Source of the DNA: Lactifluus volemus
Taxonomy: Eukaryota; Basidiomycota; Agaricomycetes; Russulales; Russulaceae
Direction of reading: 5' to 3'
Length of the DNA: 27,054 nt
Assembly: GCA_022376515.1 (NCBI GenBank)
Contig: WTXI01000425.1
Span: 1 to 27,054 of the forward strand
Positions 20,761-27,054 of this stretch are shown piece by piece; within the stretch, counting starts at the first letter, position 1; each line of letters begins with the position of its first letter. The position numbers and the translations under genes were made by a program. The notes under the pieces were generated by a model, which was not told where the DNA came from, made no database searches, and worked only from the letters and a program-made list of their open reading frames with translations.

Positions 20761-21513
20761 CCGCCGCATCCTGTTCAAATCTCCACTGACTGATGGTCTT
20801 TGTAAGCCTTTTTCCCTTCAAGTTCCCTGTTAAGACTAAGCGTCGTTATAATGGTGACTCTACGTGTGGTAGGTGGCTGCGACCTTGAAGTATACGGTGA
20901 TTTTGGCACATTTTCGCATGTGTTGACCATATTTCCTACTATTGCTATTGTAATGTCCCCTCTCAAACACTTAGAATCCTACTACCCTGTCCCTCCCCTC
21001 TGTTTAATTACCAGTGTAGTGAATATTGTATACGAGGAAATCTAACTCGACTATCTTATGAACAGCGTGAGGCTGAAGTGAGTAGCAACGATTGTCACCG
21101 ATCCCCCCTGCAGTCCTTTCAGCAAACGACGACACTCATCATTCTTACATTCACACTTTCTACTGTGCCAGTGAACTTGTTTGAAGTGCTCGCAGTTCTC
21201 TAGCCCCATGAATGCCATTAATGACAAACTCCGGGACGGGAGGGCCGCGAGACGATGCCCTAGCTAGGTAGCTGACGCACTCTACAATGTCGAATATTGA
21301 ATATGTGGTTAATTTCACAACGATACGACGAGTAAGCGGCATTGTGTCGCCTATTTTGTCCACCGATGAGAGATTCGGCGCACGAGCGGCAACGGGGCGG
21401 ACCAGACTTGGTCTAGCATCTCCCGTCCTCCTGAACGTTGATGTTAGTGACCAGACAAGCGCACGCTAGACCACCAAGTCAACTCTCGGGCTCGCGTTGC
21501 TCTCATCCCCTAA
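20761..21513. other. Intergenic region upstream of MDM10
   Basis: This 753-bp stretch contains only short frames with no family resemblance, and holds the DUF6535 gene's 3' end and the MDM10 promoter. I see no RNA gene or repeat. Confidence 0.5.
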
Positions 21514-23176
21514 ATGCACCCTTTTGCAACTTACGTCCTGCGTAGCTATTACAAGGCTACGGGATGGAATGAAGACAATCTGTACGCCAATTTTACAAGA
21601 TCGTCTAATGGTACGTCCTCGCCTTTGTATCTTTTCTTTGCTGAAACAAATGTCTTGCTCTTTCCGCCAGCCGTGCTCGATTTTGCCGTCCCTCGTGGGC
21701 TGCACTTTTCCATTTCGAAATCTCCAAACACGCTATTTCAGACGACATATTCAATGAACGCTCTACCGTCCCTGAATGGCTCCGTCGGCTACATCTTCAC
21801 GTCTTGCGATCTCGACATTAAGAGCTCGAAAAATGTTCGTTTCAAGGAACTCGTCGATCGTTTCAAGGTCTACGATCAGCCTCGGAGACCCATCCCCAAG
21901 GACATGGAGTTTCTCGCCGGTGAACGTGTAGACTCTCGCGGTACGTAGAGTTCGACGTCTATCCAAGCGAGGCCAGGTGAAAGGAACCCAAACGAACCCA
22001 GACTACCTCCTCTACGGCCGCGTTTATGTCCCCACTGGTCGTCTAGATGCACTGTACTCTACAAGGCTCTCATCTACGCTACAGGCTCTCGTCGCTGCCA
22101 TCTCAGATCCACGCGCTGACCGCAAGCAATCGCAGCCGACACGTGCCGCATCGTCTCCGAGTAACATCATGCTCAGCCTGCAGCACGACACCGGTCGCTG
22201 GTGTACGGAATATACGTACAGCGCCGAAGATAGCATGCTGGGCGTTCGCATGCTGCACAACTTTGGCAAACTCGCAGCGCAACCCGGAAGCGCAGAAGAG
22301 TCCGAGCGTTCCGCCACGTCGCGCGGTGGTGGGATGAAGATGAAGAGGATCGACGAGGAGGACGCGATGGAGGGAGGTCTCAAGGGGAGGTTCTCCGCCG
22401 GCGCTGAGATTTATTTTAGTGCAAAGGAGAGGAGCGCAGGAGGTCCGTGTCCCAACCACTTCTCTCCCCCGTGTGCATCCAACGAAAAGGGCTGACACGG
22501 TACATTTCGCTGCAGTATCGACCGGCATACGTTTCACCACTCTTCCAGACGCGACACCCCCGTCTTCGTCGTTCCAATCCTCCTCGCCCTCGCCAGAGTC
22601 GCCCACCACTCACCCATTGTCTTCTTCTTCCTATCCTTCCCCCTCCTCCCCGTCTTCTTCTTCATTTGTCCCGCAACCGCCGACGACCATCACCGCGCTC
22701 TTCAACCCTATGATGGGACACATATCCGGCGCATACACCGCACAGGTATCCAGGGACCTTGCACTGAGCTCGCGTTTCGACTTCAACATCTATAGCTATG
22801 ATAGTGAATGGACGATGGGCCTCGAGTGGTGGCTCCGTCCATCACTCGCAAAACCCATCTCCGACGGTGCGGGTGACACGTTTGCCGTCCCGTCGTCGTC
22901 GTCGTCATTGTTCGCAGAGACTCCCACATTACCGTACGGCGTCACTGGTGTCGTCAAAGCACGAGCATCAACATCCAACGTGAGTTCCTCTATTGTTTTC
23001 TTTGTGCGAGTCTCAACACTCCACACCCTTCTCGATTCAACGTAGGACATCGCATTGCTTGGGAAGGTCGCTTGAGAAACGTTTTAATCGGATTGGGCGT
23101 CGCGTCCAACCTGTCGAGCGGCGCGAAACCCATCAAGTCGTTTGGTCTCGAACTGTCGTATTTCAGTTCGGGGTAG
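21514..23176 (+). CDS. MDM10: ERMES beta-barrel MDM10, frameshifted in last exon
   Basis: Exons 21514-21610, 21671-21940, 22002-22442, 22516-22979 and 23046-23176. Mdm10 is a mitochondrial outer-membrane beta-barrel of the ER-mitochondria tether (ERMES) that also works with the SAM complex. Landmarks are MHPFATYVLRSYYKATGWNE, LDFAVPRGLHFSISKSPN, SMNALPSLNGSVGYIFTSCD, RFKVYDQPRRP, YLLYGRVYVPTGRLDALYST, LSLQHDTGRWCTEYTYSAED, MEGGLKGRFSAGAEIYFSAK and GVVKARASTSN. A Ser/Pro-rich insert of about 45 residues sits in exon 4. In exon 5 the frame runs DIALL and then loses one base of a T-run (23058-23059); as written it stops at 23075 (433 residues). In the next frame WEGRLRNVLIGLGV to SYFSSG-stop at 23176 completes the family C-terminus. 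Confidence 0.93.
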
Positions 23177-23640
23177 CAGAGATGCGGTGACTTGCATGGG
23201 GTGGCTCTTCTTTCCGCGGCTTGTGCAATCAATTTTGAAATCCCCTCATAAATTCAGCTGTAATGAGAGAGAGGAGTCTGTATGTGTGTTACAATATCCC
23301 TCGTTCTTTATACGTAGATCCTTTTTTTAACACGTGGATCGGTACTTTACATAGTCATAGTGTTTGCTGATTTTATAGAAGTATCCTGACGAGTGAGCAG
23401 AGAGTGGCTGTGAGGGTTATCAGTCTTAAGCCTCATGCGAACGCCAACTTGTACAAGAAAACAACAGGGGGGGGGTATTACATTCGAACCAAAAACAACA
23501 AAGACAGGTGAGGGAGTTTAGTTTGACGGGCTAGATCACGAATCATAAATAAGCTGATGGTATAGTGAAAAGCGAAAAACACAAAAAAAGGGGACTATTA
23601 TGTATAGGTATAGATCAATTCCATCTTTCATTTCCGTCAA
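23177..23640. other. Convergent intergenic region
   Basis: These 464 bp lie between the ends of MDM10 and the RGG protein gene. They contain a G-run at about 23467-23475 and AT-rich sequence suited to 3' ends. No gene is seen. Confidence 0.5.
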
Positions 23641-25475
23641 TCATTTGGTAGTCGTTGCGGCGGCGGCGACTTCCCTCTTAGGAAGGACCGTTCCCAAACT
23701 CTTCGCGATCCTCGACATGGCGTCCATAGTGATAACGGGTCGACTGTGCTGTCGCCGGTGAGACGCCGCGGCGGTCGACGTAGGCGTCGACTGCGTGCGC
23801 GCATGGTGCAAGCCTTTTGCACCTGCCCCCGCGCCGAATCCACCGCGTTTGCCAGTGGTGCCTGCAGAGAATGGTGGCCCGCGTCCGAGCGTGCGCGATC
23901 GGCCGTGTGTGGCATTGCGCGGCAGTGCAGGTGGGGGTGTAGGAGTGGGTTCGGGTTCGGGTTCGGGTTCGGGTTCGGCGAGTTCGTTCGAGCTGGGTTT
24001 GTGAGCGTGGATAGAAGTGGGTAAGCCGCGTTTGTTGATGTCCAACTCCAGTTCTAGGGTGGGTTCCTCCTCGAGCGTAGTAGAAGCGGGCTCGACCACT
24101 GCCACGTGAGTCTCTGACTGGGCAGGAGGAGGCGTAGCGGAAGAGGTGGACGAGGGTGCTGGTGGCTCAGATGTGGAACTGGGGAGGTGCTCTACTGCCG
24201 GTGGGCTGTCTTTGGAGGGTTCCGTGTCCAAAGTTGGCGCTAGCTCTGGGGGATGAAGAAGTTGGGGATCTGTTCGGGCCGAAGCAGGACTTGGCTGAGA
24301 TGGTGGCTCAGTCGGCTCAGGAGAACGTCCTTCTGGATTTTCGACTTCTTCAACAGGCTCGGGCTCGGGTTCGTCAACGCCGTCGCCGTCGCCATTCTGA
24401 GGCCCGTTCATTTCAGGGACTGGTGCCGGATTTGCGATATGAGGCGATAAAGAGTGAGAGCCGACAGATGGAGAGGGGGTAACCTTGTCAAAGTTCTGAG
24501 GGAGCTGCTTCAACGAGTCATCGAGAATAGGCGACATGAGCTGCACCTGCGCCTTCTCTAGGTTTTCGGGTGCCGGAGGATTGGCGTTGGCAGATGCGCC
24601 AGAGCTGGGCGCAACGCCCCAATCGTCGAGATCCGGGAGGGTGTCATCTTCGTCGCCTGCCCAGTCGATATGGCTTCCGGGGTGGTAGGCCTGTTGTGAT
24701 CCATGGCCAAAGCCCGAACATGCTCTACCAGCGAATCGATGTTCGTCTTTGCTGAGAAAGTCGTCAGCGTGGGCGTGGGAGCAGCAGAGTGGTGTGCGGG
24801 TTCATTCTTTATTGACAAGGAGTCCTTTGGGCGGCGCGGAGAAGATGGCCCTGAACGCGACTTGCGGGCTTTCATTGCCGATGCCAGTGATTCTACCGTC
24901 AAGTTTTCTGCTGATAGTGCTGCACCAGATGGTTTATTGTGTGATCGCCGACGGCGTGCGGGCATGGACAGCCGAGAGGATGTTGTGGAAGCAGATCGCG
25001 GTGCCGAACTCTGTGAATTGGCAGTCGGAGATGCAGGCTCTATTGTCAACGCAGGCACCTTATCAGCCGCATGATGTGGAGTAGTCCGGCGAGGACCGGA
25101 CTTGGGTTTGGCCGGGAGATCTACACCGGGGGGTGGTCGGGGAAGCGAAGAGGAGGAAGAGTTTTTGCTCGGGGTGGTAGAATGTGAAGGTTGCTGCGGA
25201 GGCATGTCCGACTGCTGCGGAGGCCGCTTGGCCGCAGGAGGAGACGTGATAGAAAGTGGTGTAGTTGGGCTATTTTCGGTCAGAGGAGACGAGCTGTGAC
25301 CCCTGCCGCCTCGCGTGGAAGCTCCTCCACGTCGTCCCCCTCGCCCACCTCGGCTGCGGTCACCTCGAATTGCACCACCACGTCCTCTGCTCGCGCCGCG
25401 AAAGGTAGAACCGTGATCTCCCGTTCGTCCCAAGTCTGGTCGACTTGATGGAACCTGAACGGAGAGAGTGGCCAT
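23641..25475 (-). CDS. RGG-box low-complexity protein, one frameshift
   Basis: From ATG 25475 the frame runs to about 24682, then continues one base off to a stop at 23641; with one extra base in the G/C run at 24679-24682 it would be about 611 residues without introns. Residues 1-60 hold an arginine-glycine-rich RGG region (RGASRGRGGAIRGDRSRGGR and on), which often binds RNA. Residues 60-250 are Ser/Pro/Thr-rich with ARRRRSHNKPSGAAL. Right after the frameshift comes an acidic conserved-looking motif, HIDWAGDEDDTLPDLDDWG. The C-terminal half is low complexity, including a Pro-Glu dipeptide run encoded by a GGGTTC repeat (about 23945-23977), and ends in a basic segment. I know similar uncharacterised mushroom proteins by eye only; a role in RNA biology is inferred. 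It is divergent from the Sm G gene across 232 bp. Confidence 0.75.
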
Positions 25476-25707
25476 AAGTGAGTTTGCTAGATGTGGGGTG
25501 TTCTTCAAAACTACTGATAATATCAATTTCTGGAAGATAAAGAATACGATTCGCGTACCAAAAAATCGAGATGAAATATAACGGTCAATAGATGTTCTTA
25601 GATAGAAGGGAAAAAGGTGTGGATAGAAGATGTTTTGGAACAAGTCCGAGTTGGAGGTTTGAGCGAGGAGGGTGCCAAATCTGGTAACGGGTTCACTTTC
25701 TACCATC
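25476..25707. promoter_or_regulatory. Divergent promoter region of RGG gene and Sm G
   Basis: This is a 232-bp gap between two divergent start codons. Both promoters must lie here. No specific site could be assigned. Confidence 0.35.
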
Positions 25708-26051
25708 ATGTCTAAAGCGTCTCAGCCCGAACTCAAGAAGGTTTGTACACACTCTCTACATCAATCAACTACACCTTCGTGCTCATTCGTTGCTTTTTTA
25801 GTTTATGGACAAAAGGTTGTTCGTACATTTGCAAGGCGGCCGCAAGGTTAGCGGGACCCTACGCGGTTACGACCTCTTCCTCAACTTGGTTATCGATGAT
25901 GCCCAAGAAGAGACCACTCCCGCACAAAGACACCCGATCGGCACAGTTGTACGTGTCATATGTCCTCAATTCACCAACACTGATATACATTGAATAGGTT
26001 ATACGCGGGAGCAGCGTTACTTCGATGGAGACATTAGAGGCGATATCATAG
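25708..26051 (+). CDS. Small nuclear ribonucleoprotein Sm G
   Basis: Exons 25708-25740, 25802-25948 and 25998-26051 join in phase 0 to 77 residues, the size of Sm G proteins. The protein begins MSKASQPELKKFMDKRLFVH, as in Sm G across eukaryotes. It has the Sm1 motif (GGRKVSGTLRGYDLFLNLVI) and ends IGTVVIRGSSVTSMETLEAI, which contains the Sm2 signature IRG. Sm G is one of seven proteins forming the ring on spliceosomal U snRNAs. Splice sites are ordinary GT-AG. Confidence 0.95.
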
Positions 26052-27054
26052 CGTGGCGCTTGCGATACTGCGAACGGCTGTTGGACCTTGTTACACCCTT
26101 GATATCCTTGTGATATACACCGACCTTTGTTGTAAACACAAAAAAATGCACGTGTCCCACACTGGCAGTAAAGTACGATTTACCCAGCCAGAGATGATAA
26201 ATTTTCAGTACGTTGTAAATAAAAAAAGGAAATAAAAAAGGATCGAGTTGAAATCCACACTGTTTAAGAGCAAATTTGAGGGAGAACGTTTGCTCAATCT
26301 CATTATCATCTCCCAAGAAGTTATCAATTCTATTAAGCGACAGCAAAGTCTCCAATTAACAAAAATCTAAGGTTAGGGTTAGGAGGGCGTTGTGACAAAA
26401 AAATGGGGCCCGCCAGCCCGAGGGCCGAAGCGGGACAGGAAATATTGAGACGGTGCATGAACCGAAGCCATACAAACCACGAGTTCCCCTGGGGACAGGG
26501 TCGCCGTGCTATGGGAGGCCCTCATGGCCCATAAACCCAGGTAGATGAAGGGGCCTATGCCATCAAGGTAAGTATGAGTTTCATCATCTTGATCGACCCC
26601 TTTTAAATCGCTGGCCCTGGCGCACGGACCACTTTATTTAGGGCCGGTCAATGTCACGCGCGCGCTGCGTCTTGTCTTAACGCCGTTTAAGATTCTCAAC
26701 AATCTTCCGGTCTTTAACATAAATTTGCCAAAATCACCGTGTATATATGACTAGCTGTTCGGCTAAAGTTACAAGTGTTGCGTATAGCAGAACTGTACGG
26801 TACGGCATCGCGGTAAATCGATCACAACGTACTAGTCAACATGAAAGGAAGGTTAGGAAAGCGATAGCTAGGAAAATATCGATATTGTTGTTACAACAAA
26901 ACCAAGTATGTGCGTGTTGAGAGGACTTGAAAAGTGTTGTACAATATTTAAAAGCGAAACTGTGAGCGGGGGAAATGGATGGCAATGTCCGACGAATACA
27001 GGGGCGCAACTTGGTCCGCACAGCAGCCCAACTTGAGCCACTCAATAGTGCATT
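26052..27054. other. Right-end region without an assignable gene
   Basis: No gene could be supported. It holds A-rich runs (26220-26240), a short telomere-like motif (26371-26383), a GC-rich block (26405-26570) and AT-rich sequence to the end. On the minus strand at the extreme right (27054 to about 26953) a frame reading EWLKLGCCADQVAPLY and ending SQFRF-stop could be the 3' end of a gene that begins outside the window, but the evidence is weak. Confidence 0.4.
26371..26383 (+). repeat. Two-unit telomere-like motif
   Basis: GGTTAGGGTTAGG matches about two units of TTAGGG, the usual repeat of fungal telomeres. Two units can arise by chance, so this is only a note. Confidence 0.4.

Noticed and set aside
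22103..22609. Long minus-strand frame over MDM10
   Set aside because: Antisense shadow of MDM10 exon 3; no family resemblance.
24703..25074. Plus-strand frames across the RGG gene
   Set aside because: Low-complexity GC-rich shadows of the minus-strand gene.
26017..26355. 112-residue minus-strand frame overlapping Sm G exon 3
   Set aside because: No ATG start, overlaps a certain gene on the opposite strand, and no recognisable family.
1..27054. CRISPR arrays, bacterial operons, prophage or attachment sites
   Set aside because: Spliced eukaryotic genes throughout; no direct-repeat arrays or phage genes seen.

Overview
The window looks like nuclear DNA of a mushroom-forming basidiomycete (Agaricomycetes). 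The evidence is dense short introns of about 41-70 nt, many phase-2 splices, several DUF6535-family membrane proteins (a family expanded in these fungi), and core eukaryotic genes whose closest remembered relatives are fungal. Family names come from recognising conserved motifs by eye; no database search was run.

The right two-thirds (about 9.4-26.1 kb) is an ordinary, compact gene neighbourhood. In order it holds LEU1 (isopropylmalate isomerase, minus), ribosomal protein eL29 (plus), a TFIIIC tau95/Sfc1-type subunit (minus), a small mitochondrial protein (minus), GINS subunit PSF3 (plus), V-ATPase assembly factor PKR1 (minus), an intact DUF6535 gene with a relic in front of it (plus), the ERMES beta-barrel MDM10 (plus), an RGG/low-complexity protein (minus), and Sm protein G (plus). 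Most exon models close exactly in frame. MDM10 and the RGG protein each need one extra base in a homopolymer to stay in family frame.

The left third (1 to about 9.3 kb) is a graveyard of partial housekeeping genes. It begins with a collinear partial duplicate of the LEU1-eL29-TFIIIC block found at 11.66-13.99 kb. The LEU1 5' exons are intact, eL29 is gone, and TFIIIC survives only as an internal fragment. A frameshifted 3' part of a SKI2-type helicase follows, then a dynein light intermediate chain fragment whose tail lies on the opposite strand, and a decayed DUF6535 gene. One small coiled-coil gene (4835-5389) is intact among these pieces.

The main point for follow-up is the origin of this fragment cluster: diverged haplotype, transposon-mediated gene capture, or assembly error. 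Exonic differences between the duplicated and native LEU1 and TFIIIC segments are almost all synonymous, which suggests that the copies diverged while still functional and were broken later.
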